DNA of 64,000 nucleotides from CAYUHK01 sp964475165. GTDB lineage: Bacteria; Verrucomicrobiota; Kiritimatiellia; JAAZAB01. Positions 48,968 to 57,956 of the stretch are shown piece after piece. Position numbers and translations under genes: made by a program. The notes under the pieces are model-generated. The model was not told the DNA's origin. It did not search any database and saw nothing but the letters and a program-made list of their open reading frames with translations. The stretch lies in contig CAYYVN010000002.1 in assembly GCA_964475165.1 (NCBI GenBank), forward strand, positions 130,637 to 194,636, written 5' to 3'. Each line of letters opens with the position of its first letter. Position 1 is the stretch's first letter.

Positions 48968-50251
48968 TCATTTCCTTTTTAAGTGACGCTCCACATCAAT
49001 CAGTTTTTTGCGCACACCGGCATGCCGTTCATCGGAACGTTCCGGAATCTTTTCGCAGATCAGGCGCAGTTGGGTGGCGGCATCTTCCCAGTCACGGAGT
49101 TTAATGGCGCGTTCAGCCAAGAAAAGATGGTTAAGGTAGATATCTTGCAGCTGGCGTTCGCTGGTGCCCCGGAGCGCTACGGCCTCCGCATAAAAATCTG
49201 GTTTGGGCTCAATAGTTTCCAGATACCATTCGGCCTCTTTCAAGGCCCGAATGGCCATGGCCAGGTTCTCATGTTTGATGTTCCGCTGATCATAGAGATT
49301 GCGCCCCAGGAGCACGGCGTCGCGGGCCAGGCTCAAGAGTTTTTCGGGCGCCAGCGCCAAAGCCGCTAAGCCTAGTTCGTTCTGCCCGAATTCCTCGATG
49401 GTTTCTCGCGTGATCCGGAAGGCTTCGGGTTCCAAGGTGTTCAAGATTTTTACGCGATGAGTTTGCTGGCCCAAGGTGATGGTGAGATCCCACAGATCCC
49501 AAACGTCACTCGCCAAGCCCAGATATTCTTCCTTCAGTTCATAGAAGCCGGTATGGCGCAAGGCGGCGGCCAGGCTTTGCAGCAGCTCGGCCTCCACACG
49601 CTTGCGCTGATTGCCGAGGACATGGCGGCGCGTTTGCAGGTCGTCGATCTGGATGGAGAGCTCGTTATCGCTCAGGCGCATCTGGTAACGAAAGATATTA
49701 TTGGAGTTAGCCTGAACCTTCTCATAGGCAATTTCCAGCCTGGTATGGTTGGTGACCGGCGTTTCCGATAGGGGTGCCGAGCGGAATATCCCTGAGACCA
49801 CGATGAGGCCGGCCGCCACCAGCAGCAGCCCGCCGCCCCAGAGCGCCAGGCGTTGGCGCCCCGCGGGGCGCTCCCCGCCGCCGCGCCGCCGGAACGCAAT
49901 AGAGCCTGACGGTGGGGCCGCTGCCGAGAAGAGATCGGGCATGGGCTCCTCCACGTTCAGCACTTGCAGCAAGGTATCGCCCATCAACAGGCGGTCTCCG
50001 ACCTGGAGGGCTGAGGCGCTCAGCGGATGATCGTTGAGGAGAGTCTGATTGGCACTGCCCAAATCTTCCGCCCAGAGTCCTGCGCCGGGCTTGAAGAAGA
50101 AGCGACAATGGAAGCGCGACATGGCCGGATCATTCAGGACGATATCATTGTTGGATGATCGTCCGGCGCGTGCGCCGCCGGCGGGGATGAGGATTTTCCG
50201 CCCCGAGTCAGGTCCCTTTTCGACGATCAGATGATTTGATTCTGGCGCCAT
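48968..50251 (-). CDS. FHA-domain membrane protein
   Basis: The 427-residue protein has an N-terminal FHA domain (residues 10-100, with GARAGRSSNNDIVLNDPAMS), which binds phosphothreonine. A membrane helix lies around residues 137-157. A C-terminal extracytoplasmic region with helical TPR-like repeats ends in a basic tail (HLKRK). It could relay a Ser/Thr phosphorylation signal across the inner membrane, but no kinase gene is in the window. ATG 50251 gives the natural N-terminus; a TTG at 50320 adds 23 residues. It is followed on the same strand by the PEGA lipoprotein. Confidence 0.83.
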   Translation of the reverse strand: MAPESNHLIVEKGPDSGRKILIPAGGARAGRSSNNDIVLNDPAMSRFHCRFFFKPGAGLWAEDLGSANQTLLNDHPLSASALQVGDRLLMGDTLLQVLNVEEPMPDLFSAAAPPSGSIAFRRRGGGERPAGRQRLALWGGGLLLVAAGLIVVSGIFRSAPLSETPVTNHTRLEIAYEKVQANSNNIFRYQMRLSDNELSIQIDDLQTRRHVLGNQRKRVEAELLQSLAAALRHTGFYELKEEYLGLASDVWDLWDLTITLGQQTHRVKILNTLEPEAFRITRETIEEFGQNELGLAALALAPEKLLSLARDAVLLGRNLYDQRNIKHENLAMAIRALKEAEWYLETIEPKPDFYAEAVALRGTSERQLQDIYLNHLFLAERAIKLRDWEDAATQLRLICEKIPERSDERHAGVRKKLIDVERHLKRK

Positions 50252-50451
50252 GTAATGTTCAGGCCGCACGGCGATTCCCAAGTCAAATTGATAATAGTTA
50301 AAAGTTGCGTTATTAGGCAACTAAAAAAAGTAAATATTTTTGAGGATTGATTTTTGATCTCAGGTTTTTTAGAGTTGCCGACAAGAGCCGCATTTCGAAA
50401 TCAAGTTGGCGTGCATGGGATAGAGCACCCTCAGAATGGGCAGGATGATTC

Positions 50452-52497
50452 ATGCAACAAGATAAGAAAAAAATGAAAGCCGTCGTGCTCGCTTATCACA
50501 ATATGGGATGCGTTGGTCTGGAAGCCTTGCGCCGCCATGGCTTTGAGATTCAAGCTGTCTTCACGCATAAGGATGATCCACGCGAAACGATCTGGTTCCA
50601 ATCCGTGGCCGCCTGGGCCGCCCGGCATAACCTGCCCGTCTATGCGCCGCAAGATATCAATCACCCGCTCTGGTTGGCTAAAATTCGCCAACTGCAGCCG
50701 GAAGTGCTCTTTTCCTTCTATTATCGCCAGATGATCAAGGCCGAACTGCTGGCTCTGCCAGCGCAGGGCTGCCTGAATCTGCATGGCTCGCTTTTGCCCA
50801 AATATCGCGGGCGCTGTCCCGTCAATTGGGTGCTGATCAATGGTGAAAAGGAAACGGGTGTTAGCTTGCATTACATGACCCCTCAGGCCGATGATGGCGA
50901 TATCGTTGCTCAAGCCAAAGTGCCCATTGCGGATGCCGATACGGCTTTGACCCTCTTCGCTAAACTCGAAAAAGCCGCCAGCCTTTTATTGGATGATGTC
51001 CTGCCCAAGCTGCGCGCCGGGAAAGCGCCGCGTACGCCACAGGATCATCAGCAAGCCACCTATTATGGCGGGCGCCGCCCGGAAGATGGCCTCATCGACT
51101 GGTCGCGTTCGGCCACCGCAATTTATAATCTGGTGCGCGCGGTCACCAAGCCTTATCCAGGCGCCTTCACTTGGGTGGGTGATCGCAAGCTGCTGATCTG
51201 GTCGGCCCTGGCCGAAGAAGGCCAGGGGTCTGAGCCTCCCGGCAGTGTGCTTTCTTCCCAGCCGCTGAAGATCGCTTGCGGTCAAGGCGTGTTGCGGGTG
51301 GAGCAGGCCCAGCCGGAAGGCGATGTGCTCATGGCCGGCGCGCAAACAGCGGAAACCATGGGGATCGTGCCAGGTTTGCGCCTGGGAGCGCAGACGGCGC
51401 AGCTCAGCGCACCGCCGCGCAAAAAATCAGTTTTAATCTTGGGCGTGAACGGGTTCATCGGTAATGCCCTGAGCGAACGCCTGCTGGATAGCGGCGCCTA
51501 TAGCGTGCATGGCATGGACTTGCATGCCGATAAAATCACGCGCCTCTTGCGCCGCCCTCATTTCTATTTCAACGAGGGCGACATCTCCATCCATCGCGAA
51601 TGGATTGAATATCATGTGCGTAAATGCGATATCATTCTGCCGCTGGTCGCCATTGCCACGCCCATCGAATATGTGCGTAATCCCTTGCGGGTCTTCAACC
51701 TGGATTTCGAGGAGAATCTGCGCGTGGTCCGCTATTGCGTCAAATATGGCAAGCGTATTATTTTCCCTTCCACATCCGAGGTCTACGGCATGTGCGACGA
51801 CCAGGAGTTCGATGAAGATCATTCGCGCCTGATCGTGGGCCCCATTCGCATGGAGCGTTGGATTTATTCTTCCTCCAAACAACTGCTCGATCGGGTGATC
51901 TGGGCCTACGGTCGCCACGCCAACCTGCCCTTTAGCTTATTCCGACCCTTCAACTGGATCGGGCCGCGCCTGGATAGTCTAACCTCAGCGCGGATTGGCA
52001 GCTCGCGGGCGATCACTCAGCTGATTCTTAATCTGGTGGAGGGCAGTCCTATCCGTCTGATCGATGGCGGGGAGCAGAAGCGTTGCTTCACCGCCGTGCA
52101 GGACGGCATCGAATGTCTCTTCCGCATCATTGAAAACCCCCAGGGCTTGTGTCAGGGCGAGATTTTCAATATAGGCAATCCGAATAATGAAGCTAGCATC
52201 AAGGAATTGGCGCAGATCCTGCTGGCTAAATTCGAAGGCCATCCCCTGCGCGCACACTTCCCGCCCTTTGCTGGGTTTCAGGAGCTGGAAAGCCAGCGCT
52301 ATTATGGCACCGGCTATCAGGATGTGGCCCACCGCAAACCCAGCATCCGTAAAGCTCGTAAATTGCTGGGCTGGAATCCAACCATCGGGCTGGAACAAGC
52401 CGTGGATGAAACGCTCGATTTCTTCCTGCGCGAAGCCATCGCCTCCAGCGAGTTCCCCACATCACCCGGCGCCAGCGACTCCTGCGAGTCAGGGTAG
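50452..52497 (+). CDS. arnA: Bifunctional UDP-L-Ara4N formyltransferase/UDP-GlcA C-4'' decarboxylase ArnA
   Basis: The 681-residue protein has both ArnA halves in order. The N-terminal formyltransferase has LNLHGSLLPKYRGRCPVNWV and the catalytic Asp in ADDGDIVAQ. The C-terminal NAD-dependent decarboxylase has VLILGVNGFIGNALSERLL, PSTSEVYGM with the catalytic Ser and Glu, and AHRKPSIRKAR with a key Arg. It follows the enterobacterial protein throughout. ArnA works in the L-Ara4N lipid A modification pathway, but no arnB, arnC, arnD or arnT is nearby. GCAGGA precedes ATG 50452. Its end overlaps a convergent gene by nine bases. Confidence 0.93.
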   Translation: MQQDKKKMKAVVLAYHNMGCVGLEALRRHGFEIQAVFTHKDDPRETIWFQSVAAWAARHNLPVYAPQDINHPLWLAKIRQLQPEVLFSFYYRQMIKAELLALPAQGCLNLHGSLLPKYRGRCPVNWVLINGEKETGVSLHYMTPQADDGDIVAQAKVPIADADTALTLFAKLEKAASLLLDDVLPKLRAGKAPRTPQDHQQATYYGGRRPEDGLIDWSRSATAIYNLVRAVTKPYPGAFTWVGDRKLLIWSALAEEGQGSEPPGSVLSSQPLKIACGQGVLRVEQAQPEGDVLMAGAQTAETMGIVPGLRLGAQTAQLSAPPRKKSVLILGVNGFIGNALSERLLDSGAYSVHGMDLHADKITRLLRRPHFYFNEGDISIHREWIEYHVRKCDIILPLVAIATPIEYVRNPLRVFNLDFEENLRVVRYCVKYGKRIIFPSTSEVYGMCDDQEFDEDHSRLIVGPIRMERWIYSSSKQLLDRVIWAYGRHANLPFSLFRPFNWIGPRLDSLTSARIGSSRAITQLILNLVEGSPIRLIDGGEQKRCFTAVQDGIECLFRIIENPQGLCQGEIFNIGNPNNEASIKELAQILLAKFEGHPLRAHFPPFAGFQELESQRYYGTGYQDVAHRKPSIRKARKLLGWNPTIGLEQAVDETLDFFLREAIASSEFPTSPGASDSCESG

Positions 52498-53283
52498 GGG
52501 ATAAGCGGTTTTACGACGGGCCGCAAAGCGGACGGCCTCGGTGTAGCCGGCTTCCTTGGCCAGGCGCAGCGCCGCCTCAAAATTATAGCCCACTTCTTCC
52601 GGGCGATGCGCATCCGATCCAAAGCAGATGGAGATATTGCGTTCGCGCGCCAGCGCCAGCAGCATGGCTGAGGGGTAGATTTCCTGGACCGGCTTACGCA
52701 GGCCGGCCGTGTTGATTTCAATGCATAGATCGGCGGCCGCAATGCGATCCAAGGCCGGCTGAGCCAGCTCTCGTACGATATGATCGCCGGGGCGATGCCC
52801 GAATTTCTTGGGTAGATCCAAATGCCCCACCACATCCACAAGACCGCTACCAGCGAAGCGGCCCAGTAGTTCGAAATAAGCTCGCCAGACACCCTCCACA
52901 TCCACGGCTGCCCAGCGCTGAAGTTCAGCGGGATTATCGAAGCACCAGTCGCCCAGGCAGTGAATGGAGCCAATGACCACATCGAAGGCTGTGCTGGCCA
53001 GGAAGGGGCGCAAGAAGCGCTCGCAGCCTTCATAGTAATCGGCCTCACCACCGAATAGGACGCGCGGCGCGCCGGGAGCTTGCAGCTCCATAACCATCTG
53101 CTGGTATAGCGACCATTCCTCAAGAGTCATACGCTGATCCGGATCATGGCCATCGGGATTAGGCATATGATCGGTGAAAGCAATTTCGGGTAAGCCACGG
53201 CGCTGCGCCACAGCTTTATAGGCTCTCGCCGTACCCGTGGCATGGCGACAAAGGGATGTGTGTAAATGATAATCGGGCAACAT
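52489..53283 (-). CDS. hisK: PHP-family histidinol-phosphatase (HisK type)
   Basis: The 264-residue protein has the PHP metal sites: DYHLHTSLCRHA at the start, TDHMPNPDG, a Glu in GGEADYYEG, and HCLGD, DVVGHLD and CFGSDAHRPEEVG. These match the HisJ/HisK-type histidinol-phosphate phosphatase. Family members can also be DNA polymerase-type or other phosphoesterases, so the substrate is inferred. Its end converges on arnA with a nine-base overlap. Other histidine genes are not in the window. ATG 53283 begins the conserved HxHxx motif almost at once, as in the family. Confidence 0.85.
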   Translation of the reverse strand: MLPDYHLHTSLCRHATGTARAYKAVAQRRGLPEIAFTDHMPNPDGHDPDQRMTLEEWSLYQQMVMELQAPGAPRVLFGGEADYYEGCERFLRPFLASTAFDVVIGSIHCLGDWCFDNPAELQRWAAVDVEGVWRAYFELLGRFAGSGLVDVVGHLDLPKKFGHRPGDHIVRELAQPALDRIAAADLCIEINTAGLRKPVQEIYPSAMLLALARERNISICFGSDAHRPEEVGYNFEAALRLAKEAGYTEAVRFAARRKTAYPLP

Positions 53284-53362
53284 AGACTTCTTCCTATGCT
53301 TTCAGGCGCCAGACATGCTTTGAGCCAAGCCGGTGATGGCCGAGCGGCGCTATTCAGCAAAC

Positions 53363-54019
53363 CTAGTGGCTATGCCGCTTGCCGCCCATGCGGGCGATGC
53401 AACGCGCCATATCATAATGCAAGTATTCTTCCGCCCAGGAGAGGGGCGTATCACCGGTGCTGTCGCGCGCATTGATATCGGCGCCATATGCTAAAAGCGT
53501 TTTGAGGCTTTCGGTGTGGCCCCAGAAGGCCGCCCAGTGAATGGGCGCCAGGCTGCGCGCATGAGTGCGCGCATTGATATCGGCGCCGGCAATGAGCAAG
53601 CGCTGGATGAGCTCCGCATGGCCGTATTGCGCGGCCGCGTGCAGGGGCGTTAGACCGTGAAGGTCGGAGGCCTCGGTATCAGCCTTGTAGAGCAGCAGTA
53701 AAGCGACCATATCCGTGTGGCCCTGCTGAGCGGCCAGGTAGAGCGGCGTCTGGCCCTGATTATCCTGCGCATTAACGTTGGCCTCGTTATCCAGCAGCCA
53801 TTGGGCGATTTTCCGTTGGTTGTTGTGCGCTGCCAGGTGTAAAGCTGTTTGCCCGCTATTGTGCTCCACCATATTAATGCTGTTGCCGTCGGCAAGGGCC
53901 GTCAGCTGAGCTAAATTATTGTGCCGGATGGCTTCCCACAGGCGCGCTTCACTGCCGCTGGCCAGTATGCCGATCAGTAAACAACTTCCCGCCACCAGCA
54001 AACCGATGGAGCGTTTCAT
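53363..54019 (-). CDS. Exported ankyrin-repeat protein
   Basis: The 218-residue protein begins with a signal peptide (MKRSIGLLVAGSCLLIGIL) with cleavage near GSEA. About five ankyrin repeats follow, recognisable by HNSGQTALHLAAHNNQRKIA, NQGQTPLYLAAQQGHTDMV, HGLTPLHAAAQYGHAELIQR and SLAPIHWAAFWGHTESLKTL. Such modules bind proteins. GGGAGGTGG precedes ATG 54019. A longer reading to 54256 lacks any signal and is rejected. No partner is identified. Confidence 0.85.
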   Translation of the reverse strand: MKRSIGLLVAGSCLLIGILASGSEARLWEAIRHNNLAQLTALADGNSINMVEHNSGQTALHLAAHNNQRKIAQWLLDNEANVNAQDNQGQTPLYLAAQQGHTDMVALLLLYKADTEASDLHGLTPLHAAAQYGHAELIQRLLIAGADINARTHARSLAPIHWAAFWGHTESLKTLLAYGADINARDSTGDTPLSWAEEYLHYDMARCIARMGGKRHSH

Positions 54020-54146
54020 AGCCACCTCCCATATACTAAAGAAAATCCATTGCATCCCACTTGTAGCATGGCTCTCAGCCGGCGGCAAGTTAGAATTCCG
54101 CCGGCCCGCGCGCCCTGGCAGCCGGGGCTGGCGGGGAAAGCGGCCT

Positions 54147-56684
54147 TTAGGGAGTGTGGGCTTGGAGATCAATGGGCAAGGGCTTGATCTGCCAGATATC
54201 ACGGGCGTATTCGCGGATGGTGCGATCGCTGGAAAAATATCCCATGCGCGCCACATTCAGGATGGCCTTGCGTGTCCAGAGCTGGGGGTCCGCGAAGGTG
54301 GCGGCAACTTTTTCCTGGCAGGCCACATAAGAGCGGTAATCGGCCAGTAAAAAGTAATGGTCGCCATAGGCCAATAAACTCCGGTAAATGTTGAGGAAGA
54401 GATCGGGATCTTCCCGCGAGATATCATTGCGACCGATAGCTTCGACCACCCGGTGCAGTTCGGCATCGGCCTCATAGAGAGCATGAGGGTTATAATGCGC
54501 GCGCATTTTTTGCAATTCCTCCGCCCGATGGCCAAAGATGAAGATATTATCCGGGCCTACGGCTTCAGCTATCTCAATGTTGGCTCCATCCCAGGTGCCG
54601 ATGGTCAGGGCGCCATTCAAGGCCAATTTCATATTGCCGGTGCCGGAGGCTTCGGTGCCGGCAGTGGAAATCTGTTCGGAGAGATCGGCAGCCGGGATGA
54701 TGGTCTCCGCCAGGGTGACATCGTAATCGGGCAGAAAAATCACTTTCAGCTTGCCGTCGACATCGGGATCCAGGTTGATGCGGTCGCCCAGACTGGTGAT
54801 CAGCTTGATGATATGTTTGGCCACCGAATAGCTCGGCGCCGCTTTGGCGCCGAAGATGAAGGTGCGCGGCACCACGGCGCGAGTCGGATCGGCCTTGATC
54901 CGATAATAGAGCGTTAGGATATGCATGGCGTTGAGCAGCTGGCGCTTGTATTCATGCAAGCGTTTAACCTGCACATCGAAGAGGCTGTGCGGATCCACCG
55001 TTTCGCCGATGCTCGTCCGGATAAGCTTGGCCAGGCGCACCTTGTTCTGGTGTTTGACGGATCGAAACTGTTTCTGGAACTCCTGGTTTTCAGCGTATGC
55101 TTCCAGGCGCTGTAATTGATCCAAGTCTTTGATCCAGCCGTCACCGATGGTGCGAGTGATCAGGTCTGCCAGGCCGGGATTGCTGACCAGGAGCCAGCGC
55201 CGCTGGGTGATGCCATTGGTCTTGTTGTTAAATTTATCGGGCCAGAAGGTGGAGAAGTCCGGAAAGACCTCCTGGGCCAGCAGGCGGGAGTGCAGGGCCG
55301 AAACGCCGTTGACCGAGTGACTGCCGACGATGGCCAGATGGGCCATGCGCACCTGTTGAGGCTCAGATTCTTCAATCAGCGACATGCGTTGCAGGCGCGC
55401 GCCATCGCCGGGATGGCGCGCCTCGATCTGCTGCAAGAAACGCTGGTTGATCTCGTAAATCAGTTGCAGGTGGCGCGGCAGAACCTTGGCCATCAAGGGC
55501 ACCGGCCATTTTTCCAGAGCTTCAGCCATGATCGTATGGTTGGTATAGCCTAGCGTGCGCACCGTCAGATCCCAGGCCTTGTTCCAGGAGAGGCTGGCCT
55601 CATCGCGGAAGTAGCGCATGAGTTCGGCCACGGTCAATGCCGGATGGGTATCATTCATCTGGATCGCATTTTTTTCCGGGAATTCGTTCCAATCCTTATG
55701 GCTTTTCTGGAAACGGCGGATGATGTCGCGGATCGAGCAGCTCACCAGGAAATATTCCTGGATCAAGCGTAGTTCTCGGCCGGCGCTGGTATTATCGGAG
55801 GGATAGAGCACCTTGGTTATGATTTCAGCCCAGTTTTCCTGCTGAACCGCCTTAACATAATCGCCCTGATTAAAGACATCCAGGCGGAAGCCTTCGTGGG
55901 AGCGTGAGCTCCACAGGCGCAGGAAATTCACCGTGTTATTGGCATAACCGATGATGGGCACATCATAGGGTAGGCCTTCAAACATTTGCCAGTCCACCCA
56001 GACGGGTTTGCGCTCACCGCGCGAGACTTTGAGCTGTTCCACGCGTCCATAGACCAGCACCGGAATGGTATATTCGGGGCGAATGATTTCCCAGGGATAG
56101 CCATATTTGAGCCAGTCATCCGGGCGTTCGCGCTGCCAGCCATTTTCGAGCTCCTGACGGAACATGCCGTTTTCATAACGCAAACCGTAGCCGTAAGCCG
56201 GCAATTCCATGGTGGCCATGGAGTCCAGAAAGCAAGCCGCCAGTCGGCCCAAGCCGCCGTTACCCAAGCCGGCATCCGATTCATTGCGGCTCAAAGTTTC
56301 CAGATCCAGGTTCAGTGTTTTTAAGGCTTGCTGGGTGGCGTCGCGCGCTTGCAGCGCAATCATATTATTGGCGAGCAGGCGCCCCATCAGGAATTCCATG
56401 GATAAATAATAAACGCGCTTAACATCATGCGCCATGTAAGCTCCCTGAGTGGCCAGCATGCGTTCCACGGCCATATCCCGGATGGCCATGGTCAGGCTTT
56501 GATATTTATCGAAACTGGTGGCTGTGCCCCAGTTTTTACAGCGCGCAAACTTCAGATGGAATTGGATGTTCCGGCTGATCTCTTCGGCGCTGATCTCGTT
56601 GGCGAAGCGCAACTCATTCGCGGGCGCTGGTGCGTTTTTTTGCATAAGCATGCTGGGGGTGAATAGTCGGCGGCCGGAAATCAT
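54147..56684 (-). CDS. glgP: Glycogen/alpha-glucan phosphorylase
   Basis: The 845-residue PLP enzyme releases glucose 1-phosphate from glycogen or maltodextrin. GLGNGGLGRLAACFLDSMATM, MNDTHPALTVAELMR, and the PLP-binding Lys motif EASGTGNMKLALNGALTIGT are intact. The length is normal for bacterial GlgP/MalP. It stands alone on the leftward strand between the ankyrin gene and cysK. Alternative starts a few codons later are possible. Other glycogen genes are not in the window. Confidence 0.95.
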   Translation of the reverse strand: MISGRRLFTPSMLMQKNAPAPANELRFANEISAEEISRNIQFHLKFARCKNWGTATSFDKYQSLTMAIRDMAVERMLATQGAYMAHDVKRVYYLSMEFLMGRLLANNMIALQARDATQQALKTLNLDLETLSRNESDAGLGNGGLGRLAACFLDSMATMELPAYGYGLRYENGMFRQELENGWQRERPDDWLKYGYPWEIIRPEYTIPVLVYGRVEQLKVSRGERKPVWVDWQMFEGLPYDVPIIGYANNTVNFLRLWSSRSHEGFRLDVFNQGDYVKAVQQENWAEIITKVLYPSDNTSAGRELRLIQEYFLVSCSIRDIIRRFQKSHKDWNEFPEKNAIQMNDTHPALTVAELMRYFRDEASLSWNKAWDLTVRTLGYTNHTIMAEALEKWPVPLMAKVLPRHLQLIYEINQRFLQQIEARHPGDGARLQRMSLIEESEPQQVRMAHLAIVGSHSVNGVSALHSRLLAQEVFPDFSTFWPDKFNNKTNGITQRRWLLVSNPGLADLITRTIGDGWIKDLDQLQRLEAYAENQEFQKQFRSVKHQNKVRLAKLIRTSIGETVDPHSLFDVQVKRLHEYKRQLLNAMHILTLYYRIKADPTRAVVPRTFIFGAKAAPSYSVAKHIIKLITSLGDRINLDPDVDGKLKVIFLPDYDVTLAETIIPAADLSEQISTAGTEASGTGNMKLALNGALTIGTWDGANIEIAEAVGPDNIFIFGHRAEELQKMRAHYNPHALYEADAELHRVVEAIGRNDISREDPDLFLNIYRSLLAYGDHYFLLADYRSYVACQEKVAATFADPQLWTRKAILNVARMGYFSSDRTIREYARDIWQIKPLPIDLQAHTP

Positions 56685-56765
56685 CCGGCCACCGGAGCTT
56701 TTTTCAAAAACTATAGGGGATCAGGTGCTCTTTGGCAAGCGACATATCAGCGCTCAGCCGGCTGA

Positions 56766-57719
56766 TCAGTGCGCGAGCCGATAGAGATCAGTGGATAGAT
56801 AGCGCTCGCCGGAATCCGGCAAGATCACCACCAGCCTTTGGCCTTCAAAGGCTGCGGTGCGCGCTAGCCGCGCGGCCACCGCCATGGCCGCACCACTGGA
56901 AATGCCCGCCAGGATACCTTCTTCTCTGGCCAGCCGCTGAGCGTATTCCAGGGCTTCCTCTTCAGTGGCCGGTTCAATGCGGTCTACCAGCGCCCAGTCC
57001 AGCGTTTGCGGGATGAAATTGGCGCCCAGCCCCTGCAGGCCATGCGGAGCGGGGCGCAGTGGCTGCCCAGCTTTTTTTTGAGCGAGCAGGGGACTGGCGG
57101 CCGGTTCCACGGCCACGGAGAGGATGGGCTTGGCGCGCCTGTGTTTGAAATAGCGAGCAATGCCCGTCAAAGTGCCGCCGGTACCCACGCCGCTTATAAC
57201 AACATCCACGGCCCCCGCGGTGGCCTGCCAGATTTCCGGCCCGGTGGTCTGTTCGTGGATAGCCGGATTGGCCGGGTTCTTAAATTGCTGCGGCATGAAA
57301 TAACGCTCGGGGTCCGCCTGCAACAGTTCCTCGGCCTTGTGCAGGGCGCCGGCCATGCCAGCCGCCCCGGCGGTCAAGATGATCTGCGCGCCCAGTGCTT
57401 GGATGAGCTGGCGCCGTTCGGCGCTCATGGAGTCCGGCATCACCACACTCACGCGGTAGCCACGCGCTGCGCCCACGCCAGCCAGAGCGATGCCCGTATT
57501 GCCGCTGGTGGGCTCGATGATCGTCATGCCCGGCTTGAGTATCCCGCGCCGTTCAGCATCCCAGACCATCGCCGCGGCAATGCGGTCTTTGACAGAATAG
57601 GTCGGATTGCGACCCTCGATTTTAGCCCAAACCTTGACGCGCCGAGCATCCACCAAACGTTGTATTTGCACCAAGGGAGTGCCGCCGATAGTCAATGAAT
57701 TATCGGCCTGATATTTCAT
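56766..57719 (-). CDS. cysK: Cysteine synthase (O-acetylserine sulfhydrylase-like)
   Basis: The 317-residue PLP enzyme makes cysteine from O-acetylserine and sulfide. Lys44 in PTYSVKDRIA binds PLP, TSGNTGIALAGV is the phosphate loop, and GVGTGGTLTGIARYF is the second phosphate loop. GISSGAAM near the C-terminus is also typical. CysK and CysM cannot be separated by eye, but the loop sequences favour CysK. Its ATG overlaps the stop of the nfu-like gene by four bases, so the two are coupled. Confidence 0.92.
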   Translation of the reverse strand: MKYQADNSLTIGGTPLVQIQRLVDARRVKVWAKIEGRNPTYSVKDRIAAAMVWDAERRGILKPGMTIIEPTSGNTGIALAGVGAARGYRVSVVMPDSMSAERRQLIQALGAQIILTAGAAGMAGALHKAEELLQADPERYFMPQQFKNPANPAIHEQTTGPEIWQATAGAVDVVISGVGTGGTLTGIARYFKHRRAKPILSVAVEPAASPLLAQKKAGQPLRPAPHGLQGLGANFIPQTLDWALVDRIEPATEEEALEYAQRLAREEGILAGISSGAAMAVAARLARTAAFEGQRLVVILPDSGERYLSTDLYRLAH

Positions 57720-57937
57720 GGGACCTGCGTGACGGTAATGGCCTGATCCACTTCCTGGCGCAGCGCGCGCTCAATGCCATGTTTGAGGGTTTGGGTGGCG
57801 AAGGGGCAACTGCCGCAGGCGCCCTTGAGGCGGAGCTCTACAGCCGTGCCCGTGATGTTGGCGACTTCCAAATCGCCGCCGTCGCGTTGCAGATATTTGC
57901 GTAGCTCTTCCAGTTTAGCGCGTATTTTTTGTTCCAT
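57716..57937 (-). CDS. NifU-like Fe-S scaffold (Nfu domain)
   Basis: The 73-residue protein is a bare Nfu domain with the CxxC motif GACGSCPFAT (Cys41 and Cys44), which assembles or carries a [4Fe-4S] cluster. The preceding YLQRDGGDLEV and the late GIERALRQEV helix are typical. AAAGGA precedes ATG 57937. It overlaps cysK by four bases, joining sulfur metabolism to cluster assembly. metG ends 19 bases upstream, so all three may form one operon. Confidence 0.93.
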   Translation of the reverse strand: MEQKIRAKLEELRKYLQRDGGDLEVANITGTAVELRLKGACGSCPFATQTLKHGIERALRQEVDQAITVTQVP

Positions 57938-57956
57938 GGATCATTCCTTTAGGGGG

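Noticed and set aside
52317..53123. 268-residue leftward open frame rich in Arg, Ser and Trp
   Set aside because: Out-of-frame shadow of the PHP phosphatase gene; composition is that of a wrong frame in GC-rich DNA.
57006..57698. 230-residue rightward open frame
   Set aside because: Antisense to cysK. The real PLP and phosphate motifs are on the other strand.
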